The translations under genes were made by a program, and so were the position numbers. This document shows, one piece after another, positions 1 through 13,200 of a stretch of 64,000 nt of DNA; position 1 is the stretch's first letter; each line of letters starts with the position of its first letter. The stretch comes from Baylisascaris procyonis (lineage: Eukaryota; Nematoda; Chromadorea; Rhabditida; Ascarididae): assembly GCA_037389465.1 (NCBI GenBank), contig JAZARR010000105.1, positions 2,046,001 through 2,110,000 on the forward strand. The letters run 5' to 3'. Under the pieces are notes generated by a model. It had not been told where the DNA came from, did no database searches, and saw only the letters and a program-made list of their open reading frames with translations.

Positions 1-3000
1 GAAAAACTGCAAAAGACGAAAAAATTAAGATGCATTCATAAATGTGCGTAGAAAGCAGCAAGGAAGCAAAAAAGCAAAAAAGAATAATCTATAGAAGAGA
101 AGTGAAAAATTTAGTGGAAGAAAAGGCTCTTCAAGCAATGAGTATAGATATATAAAATGGTATCTCAGATACATTATAATGCTTGGAGGAAGAAGTGATG
201 GGAAAGTAAAATCTATGAGCGCGAAGGAAAAGGGCGAAAAGGCGAAAAATAACAAAGCAGGAAAATGATGCTGCGTTAGCAGCGAGCAAAAACAAAAACA
301 ATTAAGTTGTTGACGTGATAACGCAAAAGTCAGAAGGGAGTTGATTGAGCCTACGCCTAAACGCTTAAATATTTTTCGCACAAAAACAGGAGGATGGCAG
401 TGAATTGAACAACTTGATGACCGTACTGGTGAATGAGTGCTCTTTTCCGTTTTATGTTGCTTATAAAGAAGATAATCGCATTGATTGTGAGATGACGTTA
501 AGTTAATCTTAAATTGCCTTTTTTTTCAAAATTTGTTCAGAATTTTTCCCACACTTCTGTAATCTTCTAGCACGTTGTGATGAAAATTTTATCTTTAAGT
601 ATGTATGCGTTTTTAATGATAATTCCGATGCCATCAAAAAATCGTATAAAAATCCTATGGCAATTATGTTTACTAAATAAAACCGTCGGATAAAACTCTG
701 TCCTCAAAACCCATCGTTTAATGATGAATGACTTGATCGAATATTTTTAATTATTATTTAAGTCAGCTGGTTGGTAATTGCTGAAGCCTGAAAAAGCATA
801 TCTACTATCTCATTATACGCACTTCTGCATTCGTATATTTTCTTCAATCAAACATCTAAAATATCAACATTCGATTTTGCGAATTGCGTTCGTTAACAAA
901 TAGTCTCTTTTATTTCTTGATTTATAAGAGTTTAGACAACAATCGAATTTGACGTAATAAGCTTGCTGAGTGTGTTTATTTCATTGCTGTTCCTCATTGA
1001 TCTTCACCCTTTAAGGAAGCACTGCACAGTTGCAGCTGTCAAGATACCTTCTTCAGTCCTTGCATCCAATCTGCAGGACTTGTTATGCCGTTTGGTCTGA
1101 ACGATTAATTTGGAAGGAATTTTTGCTATAGATATCTGAGCGGCTGCATTCTGAATGCATGGTGATTCAGAATGGTGATTTTTTACACTCTAATACCCAT
1201 AAAAACTTCCTACAAATCCTTTTCAGAAATCACCTTCCTCCATCTAGACTTTATGATTGAGTTGGTTTTCGCTGCTGAGATCAGTCGAAAATGAAGCGTT
1301 GCTTGCATCTTCATTTAAAGAAAGAGTCAATGGCATCATTGCAGATAAGATTTGTCATTGCTTGAAACTAATTGTTGTTTTGTTGCTTTACAATGGCATT
1401 GTTGAAGAAAGCAAAAATGGGGGTATCGTTTCGTTTTGACGCTTCAGAGAGCTTAAGTGAACCATTGTCACTCCATCGATAATGCTTCTTTGCTGTCATT
1501 ATCTCATCCAGACATATATTAGTTTGTCTCATCTGGCGGTTACCTTAATTTGCTTTGTATTATTAAGCCAATTCCACTTGTCGTCAACCACATATTTAGT
1601 CGTCATTGAAAGCTCCACTCAGCAACTTTCTTACTATCCATCCATTTTTATAAATGATGCAATTAAGTAGGAGGTATCGGCCTTTATTTCCCCGGCATAG
1701 ATGAGTAGAAAGATTCGTGAGCAAACACAAGATTAAGCACGAAAATGAAAGGGGAATGCCGTTCATTAAAAGATTAATTGAATTGGTCAAGGCACGATAT
1801 ACCCTTTGGCCGCAATTTTCAAGAGTTATGCTGTATTTTCTTTGCCCTAATCGAGGTGCCGCAGAAATAACCCGTTAAAAATTCAGTCCTCTGTGTGGTT
1901 GGCTTAAAGCCACTCCAGAAAGTTTCATGTTGGTTCTGCAAAAATTTTGTAGTAGTAGAAGAGATGCCTCGAGACGAATCTAGCGACCTTTCACTTCTTA
2001 CGATAGACTCAGAAATAAAGTTAGAGCAGCGCAATCAAATAATAACGAGAGCGCGCACACAAACGTGAACGGTTCAAGGATATCCGATGAACTCTTCCGT
2101 TCGATCAAAGAAACAGTATCTTTAAATCCCCAAATGCACTCTCCACATGAAGAAAACACCGATACTCAAACTAGGGGCCTTGATAATCGAGCGTCTCTTA
2201 TTTTTTGTTTACGAACGGTCTAGTCGCTTAGCTGAACATCGCTTCACTTCATGAAGCAGTCTCTGTGTTACCTCGCAATGAACATCTTTTCGCTGTTTCC
2301 GTGTCGAAGTGTTGCATTTATTTTTTCGACAAGCACTGCTTCAAGATGGTTCATCATAACGATGGAGAAGCTCGTTAACGCTGCTTTCAATTTCTCTCTC
2401 ATGACAAGTTGCTGCTTTGTTTTTCATTTCTGCTTAATCGACGACTCTCTTCGTAAGGTTCGAAATAGTCGCACCACTTTGCTCCTTCTTCTTCCACCGG
2501 TTTGAATCCAAGCAAGCCTATAGTATCTTCTAATGTTCGCACAGATGTGGCTTAGGTTGTTGTCTGTCGTATCGGTTTACGAGCGCTCTTCCTCCTCATC
2601 AGCGCTGTAGGTTGTGTTCCGTCCAGTTTGCAACCTGACATATTTATAAAACCAGCATTGTCTTTATTTTCTTGAAGAAAGACTTCATTGCATGAATCGG
2701 AGCCTCATGGACATATTCGATTCACGGTTTTCCATTGATTTCCGCATCAAGTTTATGGACAATTGGGCGAGGAAAACGTATCGATTGAAGAAATAAACTA
2801 TTCGCATCTAAACCAAAACTAACAGCAAAATAGTACGATGCAGAACTATGTGAAAGAAGGAAAAAAAAACTTGTCCAGTTTTCCAAATGCAGCAGAAAAG
2901 CGAAAAAACGCAATTGCAAGGGAGAAAAGTAATCGTTCTTATGCAACTGCAACAGAAAAGCACCACCCAACGGGTAGGATCTGCTGTGGAATGTGGATCG

Positions 3001-6000
3001 GTCGAACTGAAGAGGCAAAATACAATCCTGAAAACATTGAGGACGTAGCAAACAGTTTGAAACGTATCATCACGATCCAATAGCCAACATTATTTTAGCT
3101 CATTCGCGTGACGCATATCACTTTGTGTTATATCCCTTCCTTCCCCCTCCGGATCCCCCTCCTTCTTCCCCAAATGCCTCCAAATGCTCACCTTCCCACG
3201 GATCTTCTCTGCATCACATTCTTTTCCACTCTAATAAACCCGTATGAGTTTCATCAGGCATAACATTTCTTCTGAGAACATATTTAGAAATTTCAAATAT
3301 TGCAGCATAGTATGTCCTATGCCAATCATAGCGATACGAGAAATTTAGCACATGTGCAGTTTATCTGATGCTTCGCCGAGAAATTCTGCTGTAATGAGGC
3401 TATAACTGACGGATATTTAACGAGAGCATTTAGTTTCAGCCAAAACCAGCTTAAGATCGAAAACATTTCAAGAATATCTATCACTTACCGACCAAGAGCA
3501 TACAGTTTGGTGAGAACCTTAACGGGTATAGATGATGGTTTTTTCTCATTTACATTGCAGCAGTCAATATTGAGGAGGAAAGAATTCTTTATTTGGAACA
3601 TTTCTTCGAGTATTTTTATAGCGAAAGATTATAATTTAGCAATTGATTTTTTCCTGTGAGGATGAGTAATCGCTAATTCAAATTATTCATTATTTCTGCC
3701 TTCGTTCATCGTATCTCTTTTGAAATGTTGGAGTATAGCGTTGTGGCTTCTGATGACCATCACAACTAATGTCCAATATAGCACAATATATTTAGATAGG
3801 CGCTAAGCGATTAATGCATGGATTTGTTTTGAGAGGGAATAGACGATGTCTGAGTGATTCATTATGAATCACTGAAGATAATCTTCAATTGTAAGGCACA
3901 CCCTAATAGGTGCGCATCGATGCGCAAGGAAACAACATTTCGTTACGTTCGCGAATCTTCTTTTATCGGCATTATCGCATCATGTTTTATTATAATATTC
4001 AAAAACGCATATTTCCTACATCCTCCATCATCTCCATTTTTCTCTTCTACAAAATTTTGAAAATCACTTCTATCTCTCCTCGCGATGGTTTACTATTCTA
4101 TTCAGCTCTCAGTACTACTTTCAGTGCCTTCATCGTGCTGCTTATACTCGTCGAAGCACGCGAATCGCATCAAGCATACATTTGAAAAAAATAAAATAAA
4201 ATAAACTAGACCGAATAGAGCAGCCAGTTGATTCAAAGCCCTCATTTGTGAAAGAATGGAAAGTGAATAACGTAATCTAGCAAAATTCGGCTGCTAGAGA
4301 TGGAAACACTGCTCGAGTAAGTCACAGTAAGCAATGAAATCGCACACCGAATATATCAGCAGGTAAAGCCGATAAAAGCTGCAACCATGGAGACGCTTTG
4401 TAATGATGTAATTATTCACTTGAAACTTTCGACAACGATGAAATTTCCAAAGTTTCTTTAACGGTTACATGTTTAGAAGTTTATACTATAATTTACATAT
4501 GTAGCAATAAAACTTAAAAGTACTGTACTGTAAACCAAAGATAGATTGACTACATTTCCCACACAGAGTTCAAAATTTCTCGAATTATAATCTCAATCTC
4601 ACCATTCCCGAAAAAGATTGATGTTGAAATATGTGAAAACATTAACCACGGCATAGGGGCTTTTTATCTAACTATGCATCTGCAATAAATGCTCATAAAA
4701 TTTTTGTGAAAAAACACTTATAAAAACGCTGCATTGAATAAGTACAAGCAGATTTTTTTGATTTAACGTAAAAAAGTGAGTTAGAAACTTCAACACACCA
4801 AAACGAAGTGGATCAGAATCAGCTTCTCTATCATATTTGATCTAATAAACGTTCTTTTAGTATAAAAGTCCTCCCTTTTGCAATTGAATTTTGAAAAATT
4901 TTTCACAACTAGAATTTTTGATTTGCTTACAGATGGCTTTATCTCTTCAGTGAATTCAATTCACGAATCAGAAATTCCGTGAACTTGTGATCTGCGCGTA
5001 TTTTCGACGGTTTTAGCTCACGAATCCAATGTTGTTTCGATGTTCGCTATCCATCCAATCGCCGATCAACTTTGAAACTGTGTATTCCTCCAGTATTCAG
5101 ATTCGTCTAGCACTAATATCCCTCCACCATTTATATTTAAATTTCTGTGATTACATTGGCCTTTATGGTGGATGATTATTATCCTACACTGTGCTCAATA
5201 AAATGTATCAAGCTTCTGTTTTCATTGATATCTTCAGATAAACAAGCGATAGTGTCTTTCAAAATGCGCGCAAATCTGACCAATGGTTTTGATCTCCGTA
5301 GCTAACTTTTTGGAATCTATTTGAAAAAAATCTTTTCATCATTTAATTTTCATCATAGTATTCCGTTCATTACCTGTTAGAGGCATATCTAACATTCTTG
5401 AATACCTCGAAAAGTCATACGACGAATGAGTTGTTTGCAACAAAATAATTGCTTAGAGTATGATATCCTCAAACATTGCTAAACAGCATTTGCCAATACG
5501 ATATTTTACGTTTTCGTATTTCTCTAATCAAAGATATCATGTTTCAATATGCTCATCTCTCTATAGATCCAAAGCGAATAATACTAGCTGAAACCGCTAA
5601 TGAATATTTTTTCTCTTTATGGCGATGAAGCTTTCAATTGGCATACGCTTAACCTTTACTTTACGACGTTTACTTAGTCGACAAAAAAAAAGAAATGCAC
5701 ACATTAAAACCGTATAGCCTCAGATTCTTTTTCCCCATTCATCTATCCTTTCTTCACTCGTTCTTTTCATCTATCATTTCCTCACTTGTTCTTTCTCTTT
5801 CTACAATAGAGATTTGTCTAATACCCTCCCATATACTCGATATGTTAGGCATTTAATTTGCCCATTAATACATTAATTACCGTTTTTAGAGCGATGCGCT
5901 TCAAATTCTTGCAACAGTATAGCACACGATTATTTTAGCTTCACTTCTGCTTCCTTAAATAAGCGCAGTTCCCTAAAATTTCCAATGCTTATTTACTCAA

Positions 6001-6019
6001 TAAGGTTTTTTTTGCGTTT
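1..6019. other. gene-poor AT-rich DNA
   Basis: I see no gene I can support. The open frames here are short and low-complexity, and often occur on both strands at once, as around 2.7-3.1 kb. The first 400 bases are strongly purine-rich on the + strand, which opens a long but meaningless hydrophobic frame on the other strand. A C/T-rich stretch lies at about 3137-3190. No tRNA, repeat array or conserved domain was recognised. Confidence 0.6.
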
Positions 6020-6430
6020 ACCACTACTTACTGGTTTGCTGCTTTTTCGTGGGAACCTGGATTTTGAAATATTCATGTTGAAACTTTTGTTACCCGTTAA
6101 AGTTGATCAAAGTTGGAAACTTCGCTCCAAAGCGCCTCAAGTTTCTGGCTTTCTAGAGAGTCATCAGATGCCCTGAAACTCGAAACATTTTGACCTTCGA
6201 GGCATTCCCAAATCTAGAGACTTTCTGAAATACCCTTGGCACATCGGACTTCTAGTCGACTCGATCGTCGAACTTCTAGTCGACTCAATCGTCCAGTTCA
6301 AAGCTCTCGATATGCTGCAAGCTTCAGGTATCTGTGAGTGTCCCCATGGAGCCGCAAATCTTTGGACACCTCGAGCTTGGCGTCAGGACCCTCAGGGCCA
6401 AGCTATCAAGGCCTCGAGACTTGCTAACTT
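6020..6430. repeat. GC-richer repeat-like block
   Basis: This block stands out from its AT-rich surroundings. It is GC-richer and reuses short words such as TCTAG, CTCGA and AAGTTTC. It contains a perfectly in-register 24-bp duplication near its middle. No frame on either strand gives a recognisable protein. It looks like a decayed mobile-element or satellite fragment, but I cannot name a family. A library search for dispersed copies would decide. Confidence 0.4.
6246..6293. repeat. 24-bp tandem duplication, two copies
   Basis: Two adjacent 24-bp units (6246-6269 and 6270-6293) differ at two positions. Both contain the core ACTTCTAGTCGACTC, which is itself rich in short palindromes such as GTCGAC. 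Confidence 0.85.
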
Positions 6431-7677
6431 TGTACTTACTACGCAGATATCGTGAATGCGCATTGATAAACAAACATATTCAAGAGAGTTTTTTTTTAAA
6501 ATGGTAAACAAAAGTATAAGCCTAAATTTTTTCCTAATCGGTGAAACACTACTCATTCAGAACAAGAATATTTTTATTTCCAATTTGCAGTAATGTCGAA
6601 TCAAAAGTATAAGGTTGGGTTTTTTAGCGACACAAACTGTGCAATTTTTCCTCAGGTAGCCGACGTAGAATGCGCCTATTCGAGGCAACAACCTCATTTT
6701 ACTTCTTCTATGATGTTAAATTTGAACTTTAGAAATCAGCTTCATTCTTGCCAAATAGGAATGACTCTTTAGAATAAAAAATCTTATAACCCTTCGGCTT
6801 TTGTTTCTCAGAAATTTTGCGAACACTACGAAATGGTAAGAAAACTTCACAAAAAAACCTCTGTTGTAATCGATGCCTACAAGAAGTGCTTCTCAAATAG
6901 GAATGAATGCTTTTCCAATGGAACGCTAATTTTTTCACATTAAACTCTTCATTTCTCGTTAGGAATATAAACTAATACTTCAGAAGTAATCGAGATGCGC
7001 TACTCGAACCACTGATTCGTGCAATGTTCGCGTTGAACTCACTTCGCTCATTGAGTGCTCCCATCTAACTTTTTTCGTTCGTTTTTGCTTAGATCTTGCT
7101 TAGATCTTACATATCAACGCTCCAAGTTTTTTTATAATTGATGTATTTTTCTTTTGTTTGCATTAAAAAAAAATTGTTGCCCTCAATGTGAGCACTTTTA
7201 ACAAATATATATATTAATTATTAAAGCGTCATGGTGTGTGTAATTTTTCAATATGGACTTTTTTATACGTGCTCAGTGGAACACATACATAATTCACACA
7301 TTTAGAGGTATACAATCTAAAATATGCAAATCGATGAAAACTAAACATGGCCGTTCTTCTATGATTCGAAAATATGGGTTTTTACTCTCGATTTCTGATT
7401 TTGATATAAACAACGAGTTGATAAGCAGGCTTGGGTTTGTTTTTGTCCAGAGATAAGAAAATCGTTCTAAGGAGGCATTCTGAGCCGTTCGTTTGCATTC
7501 TTCGACATGTGACCATTGTTTTGACGAACTCAAAATGCACTCTAGCCGATATTACCTAACGAAATATTATTACAGATCAGCACGGCTTGCTGACTTCTAG
7601 CCATGACGAGAAAATGGATATTCAAATAGGATTAGTTCATGCTTAAGTTCGGAATGCAAAGTTTATAGGTTTTAGAG
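6431..7677. other. non-coding AT-rich DNA
   Basis: Nothing recognisable is present. The open frames at 6.7-6.9 and 7.25-7.53 kb are short, overlap on opposite strands and lack coding-like composition. Confidence 0.5.
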
Positions 7678-7947
7678 GTGACAGGTAACAACAACCTGCT
7701 GTTCCTATTGTCTTGCCGTGGTATCGCCAAGGCTTATGACGAAGCAGTTTGCAAGAAATTGAGCAAAGGTGCTGAGCAGGTGAAAAGCTGTCCAAAGCTC
7801 GTGACCCCATTGAGTTTGCAGTCTTCAGCAAGTGATGACTATTCTACTGATTCACAGTGCATCGCAACAGGCTTAAACAGAAACTCAGGCCAAAATTTCA
7901 CGACCACGTTGTATGCACGTGGAATATTCCCTCCGAAAATATCATAA
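7678..7947 (+). CDS. possible coding segment of unknown function
   Basis: An open frame of about 89 codons ends in TAA at 7945-7947. Between about 7695 and 7850 the codon choice looks more gene-like than the surroundings (GGT ATC GCC AAG GCT TAT GAC GAA; AAA GGT GCT GAG CAG GTG AAA AGC). The product includes RGIAKAYDEAVCKKLSKGAE followed by a Ser/Thr/Asn-rich end. An AG acceptor lies just upstream at about 7674-7675, so this could be the last exon of a gene. However, I find no convincing upstream exon, and the TTG/GTG-type start is not credible. It may equally be a fragment of a mobile element or a chance frame. I do not recognise the family. Confidence 0.22.
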   Translation: MTGNNNLLFLLSCRGIAKAYDEAVCKKLSKGAEQVKSCPKLVTPLSLQSSASDDYSTDSQCIATGLNRNSGQNFTTTLYARGIFPPKIS

Positions 7948-10227
7948 AACTGGATACCGCTGAAGGTCTCGTAGGACTTCTAAATCGTTTCTGATATACT
8001 CTCAATTGTACTAGTGAGCTGTGCATTGTTTTTAAACGTGGAATCTAGTCATTTGAAAATAATTTTGCTGCAGTCTAGTTACCTTATGGGCCTTCATCTA
8101 TTTGGGCCCATTGATACCTGGGAAGCTGTGGCTCCAGGTGAGCAATATGCAAAGATGCACACCGTTCTAGTTCCTATGTCACACTCCTCCATTTACCTTA
8201 TTTCATCGAATAGGTGCTTTCTATGCACTTTTTAGTTCTTTTAAAAGCCAATTAAAGCGTCATCAGATCTTTTCATGCTTTTATTTCCGATCCTCATCAG
8301 TTTTCACTGAAAGCACAAAAACTACTGTGATGAATTCCTGAGGAAGACGCATTGTCGAGATGAAGCAATTTCATGATCTTTGCGCCACAAGATAAATCTC
8401 CGTATATTTCTTAAATAAATTCAGATTAAGATGGTTGCTTTTTTTGGGATCGTAATTGTGAAAATTTATGGTTGCTCATCGAAGGGAACACCATCAAGAA
8501 AGTACATACAAAAAGACACTTTTAGGTGCATGCGGAATTAAAGAGATTTGTGATTGAATGCTTTACAACAATTCCTAACTTTCTATCGGTGTATATAATC
8601 AAAGTGTAGCTTACAAGAATTGTTTTATATTCTTTAACCGCAAAATGATTTCACAATTTTTCTTGCCGTTCAGCTAGATGCTTTAGCCTGATTCTACACG
8701 AGAAATAGGTAGCTCTTGTCCCTTTTAGCCATATTTTTTCACTGTTGAAGGGAATTGAAGTGCTTTTGGCATATGACCAATCTCGGCTGATGCCCAAGTC
8801 ATTGACAGCAACCTAGAAGATGCGTCCTCCATATGTGTGAGCAGTAAATTCAGTTGAAATTGCACAACGTTCTAAGACTAGACCGCTGTCAATGTCTAGT
8901 CAGAACGTTGCACGAGCGGCACTAAATCATATTCGCCTTTATTCATAGGCAAACGGATTTTCAGGTGGCCGCAACAAAACGACTATCGCAGTATTGAGGC
9001 CTTCCCTCTAGCGATGGATGTATGCATGAGCCTTCTCTCTAGCTAAATTTTTTCTCATTTCGTTAATAAGAGATCTCTGCTTCACAACAAACGCACTCAT
9101 CGAAATAACTGAACTTCCTCGGGTAGGGCAATGACACACAATCTCAAAAACTGCTGACAGACAACTCAAAAACACACTTGTCATTCACATATGCTCCTTC
9201 AAAGCAGCTGTCACTGCAAGTGCGAGTAGGCCCGTTCTTGGCAACTTCGTAGCGATTGGAAATTTCTACGCTTTATTTGTCTCATAATGAAATTGCTTCA
9301 TAACTTTGAATGCGGTACTTTGGTGGCACTTTTGCTAAGAAATTAATAGGAGTCAGAAAGTAACAGATGATATGAACATCTTCGTGCTTATACCCCGAAG
9401 GCTTTCCTCATCCTTCGCTTTCTAACTCGAGCATTTTTTGCCATTCGATGAAGTTGGAAATTAAGTTGAAAGTGAAATCGCTCGAATATCTTTAAAAAAA
9501 TCTTAAAATCTTCATTACCTTACACTAAAAATTACAAGATTTCAAGGATGCGGAGTTATTGCTGCAATCATAAATAAAACGTAGAAATTCAAAAAAAAAA
9601 AACAAAAGCTTATAGATGTTTGCACTCGAATAAAACACACATAAAAATACATGACGAAATTATAATGTTCATAGATATACATCGATGCTGCCATCGCTTC
9701 TGTTAAGCGTATTTGTATCGTCGCTTCCTTCGATCTGCCAATTCAATATCCATGAGACAATTCGAACGTTCGTTCAAATCGTAAAATTAAAAAAAATAAG
9801 TTGTGAGATGTTACATATTGCATTTCATTTCATTTCCAAAAAAGAGTTGGAAATAAACTTATAGAAATGCGGGTTTAATATTCTCTAAAAGGAATCATGG
9901 CAAGCGATAACAAATTTTATCTAGTGCTCGGCATTACTGATGTAAGACATCACCAATGCTTGATGTTTTTCTTCGCAACAGCCAAATAAATGGGATGCAC
10001 CAGATAAAGGCGTCATGAGGAGACGTCATGCCTTAGCAATGACTTATGGTGAAATATGGGCTTATAGTGACTTATATATAAAAAAACATAATTATGCACC
10101 TAGATTGTTATATTTTCGAATATTCATTTACTGAGTAAACTACACCTCATCGTTCATTACAGCTAGAATGCTTTTAGTGGTCATTACGACTCAGCTTCAT
10201 TCAAATGGCAGCGATTAGCATATACAT
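7948..10227. other. non-coding DNA
   Basis: No supported gene. The stretch holds an imperfect inverted repeat at 8861-8912 and otherwise unremarkable AT-rich sequence, including the A-rich run around 9590-9605. Confidence 0.5.
8861..8912. repeat. imperfect inverted repeat (stem-loop)
   Basis: The left arm at 8861-8883 and the right arm at 8894-8912 pair through TGCA, ACGTTCT and GACTAGAC. The left arm carries a few extra bases, and the loop is 10 bases. It could fold as a hairpin or be the footprint of a small DNA transposon. Its function is unknown. Confidence 0.6.
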
Positions 10228-10299
10228 ATGCTGAGAACGTTGTAGACTGGCCATCTCATATAAATGCTGAGGACGTTGTAGACTGGCCATCTCATATAA
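10228..10299. repeat. 36-bp tandem duplication
   Basis: Two adjacent 36-bp units (10228-10263 and 10264-10299) share the core GTTGTAGACTGGCCATCTC and differ at one position (AAC versus GAC). This is a recent local duplication in non-coding sequence. Confidence 0.9.
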
Positions 10300-13200
10300 C
10301 ATTTAGTGACATCTAATTAGTAACGAAAGCTAATTGATAAAAATGAAAATCGACAATCTTTTTGCAAGGATTTTTTGACGATAATTTTAATACAAAACTG
10401 CCTCAACATTACGACTTTAATGGGACACATCTATTGGAATAAACGTTCGCTGTAGAATATAGTCTGTCTAGAGTATGCACCAAATCAGTTCCTCGCGTAT
10501 ATACAGCTTTTTTAAATTTCTAATTACATATCATTTTTCGACTCACTCTTTCTTCATTCAAGGTGGTTTTTTATTACTGATGTATTTTGAGTACACAGTT
10601 TCGGCAATAGTTCTTGTGTTTTATTCGACGAAAAGTGAGTGCTAACACGATGCAAAAAAAAGAGCTCGGAAAAATTGGGTACAATCCTTATTTCGGATGT
10701 GAAATTTCTAGTCTAGAGATTATTGAAGCAAGCATGTGTCTATGAAATTATAACATAATAGCTATTGAATTAAGCATATCAGATTTAGGGACATTAAAGA
10801 AAGTTCTTAGAGTTTGTTAAGCGTCAAAATTGATACACCTTTCGCGTCAATATAAGGAATCGCAAATTTTACTGCCTAAAGTGGATGTATTCATTGCTCA
10901 TAACGGCATATATTTTCATCAAATTTCCTCTTCCTAATAATGAAATTTTCATAGAGATGATAAATTCGAAGTGAAAATACAGCGGCATATTTTTTCTACC
11001 TCTCAAATGTCTATGCAGCAATCAGGAAGTCGATATTAATGCCGCTAAATTTTATCATTCATAAAATTTCCATTTTGATGCAAAAATTTTTGCATATCTC
11101 ACATGGGGAAGATTTCATTTCTGCATTTTATTATGAAATTTATTGTTGCAATTAGAACGGTAATTGTTTATTTAAGAAACAATTTAAATATTGCTAACTA
11201 AAACGAATGAGAAGATGGCGAGTTAGCTGAGAATAGAATGAACCGTAAGTTACATATAGAAGGGTGCTTTTCAAAAAGGATTACATATATAAGATTGATA
11301 TCTTAGCGAGCAAGCGAGAATGTGTTTCTTTAAAGCGGCTCATTGCTAGCACTCATCTGCCTTTCAACACTTCCACACAGCAACTAAATTACCAGTGAAA
11401 TTGCCGTTTCGACGACCCTTATAGGCGCTTCTTACTCACAAATTTCGGCTGACGTCCTTCTCGAAGTGGGTGGGGCTATCTGAAGCTGGGCATCCGACGC
11501 AACGATTCGCTTACTCGTTGTTCATTCTTGGCCACCTCATGCTTTGCGGGCTGCTTCGTCATAGTTTTGCTTGCCATCATAGTACACTACTTCCAGTTTT
11601 ATGAGTTCGCTCTGTCATGGTTGGCGTTTATGCTACTTACATTCCTTTCCCTCTTTCTATCTCCTTGCTGGCCTTGCATTCATAGGCATATTAGTTTGCT
11701 TGCATCTGTTTAATCAAAATCGACACAGAGGATCACTAGGCAATTCATCTAGGCAGGCATTCGGGGCTTTCATATATTGCTTTATTGTCAGAAAGAACGA
11801 AAATATCGTGATGTTGGAATGCGAATGGGGGAGTGGGGAGGAAATGAGGTGCCAGAGGAGGTCATGCGACTGCTACAAACCCTTCTGCGCCGAAAAGCAA
11901 TGAGGGTTCGAAAATGTTCCTTTCATTCATTGAATTTCTCCTCTCCGCCTCTCACAAAAAATTCTTCTTCCATTTTTCATTGTTTCTTTAACCTTTATCA
12001 TATAATCCTTACTTCATCAGCGAGCGTCACGAATCTATGAATGAAGTTTTTGTCGAGTGTAAATGCCTCAAGCATACTTCACATTAAAAATATCATAAAT
12101 AAATATTTGCACCAAGAATGCTTGCGCGAGCATTGCTTCCATAAAGATACTCAAAGAACTCATTTAAAAGAACAAAGGATGAGCGATCACCGCAGTAATA
12201 AAGGACAGCTTATATATGATGCAACAATAAGCTAATAAAATCACGAAATTCATATATTATTCAATATCAGGCACGACATATTTCCTTGAAGGAACACCCC
12301 CATTTACTTCTCTTCAAATTGCAAGAGTGGAGTTCATTTTCTAGGATATTCAACAATTATTGCAGATTGAATCGCCTATTTCTACAAGCTTGTATTTTCT
12401 CATCAAAGAGGATCATTTAATTAAAGAGATTATTTGTCTTTTTCGCTTTCTCGACTACGAAGAAAAGGAGATCACCATTTGTTAGGAATCATGTGCTTTA
12501 TTTAAGTCTTTTTGAGATGTCATCTATTTGAGATGTTTTTTTTTCTTTGAACCAGTTGTTCTGTGTTGCCGAAGGTGTCAATAATTGCTCGCTGCACTCT
12601 CCCCTAACAATTTACGTTCGACGCCTAAACTTGCCTAGTACCAGACGTATGTCCGCGAAGGCTTTCATAAAGCGATTTGTGGTCGGATAATAAAAGGGGG
12701 TGAGGGAATAGAGAAAGAGAGAAATGAAAATGTTACGAAGTAAGGGAAGAGAGAATGAAAGAGAGTCTCTTCAGTGTGGAAAGTACGGTGTGTCGTCTGC
12801 TACGGAAATTTTCGTCAACAAGCCGTTATTAGTGACTCAAATGTCGTTAGAAGGGGAGTAGTAATAAATGAACTAGAGAAACACTATGCTAGCATCCGGC
12901 TGTGAAGCAGCTAAAATATTTTAGTATCAATAATAGAAGTCGAAAGGATGAGAAGGGAAGGAAGTTGAGTGAAGCGTATAGCGTCTGAAAATTTATACAA
13001 CTAATCGTTGACAGCTAAAATTTTATGCGAAATAGTCGAAAATTTATGTAGGAAATTCGTGAATTTATGTAGTCAAATCCGATGAGACAAGTTGAATAGT
13101 ACGGAACTGCAAACCGAACATCGAGAGGGAGAGGGGGCAGCATGATGCCTCATCATTGTTTCCTTTTTAAGTTTAGAAACCATGAATTTATCATGAGGTC

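Noticed and set aside
25..381. 118-codon open frame on the - strand
   Set aside because: It arises from purine-rich DNA on the + strand. The product is a low-complexity run of Phe and Leu without domain or splice context.
2722..3083. Three overlapping open frames on both strands
   Set aside because: Being open in several frames at once indicates few stop codons by chance. None gives a recognisable protein.
4087..4185. Short frame ending in VLLILVEARESHQAYI before an A-rich stretch with AATAAA-like words
   Set aside because: It could be a last exon, but a competing frame with its own ATG is equally open and no upstream exon is found.
11601..11903. 100-codon frame with a hydrophobic segment and a Cys-rich end (CQRRSCDCYKPFC)
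   Set aside because: A second frame across the same bases is also open, no signal-peptide or splice logic is clear, and there is no family match I know.
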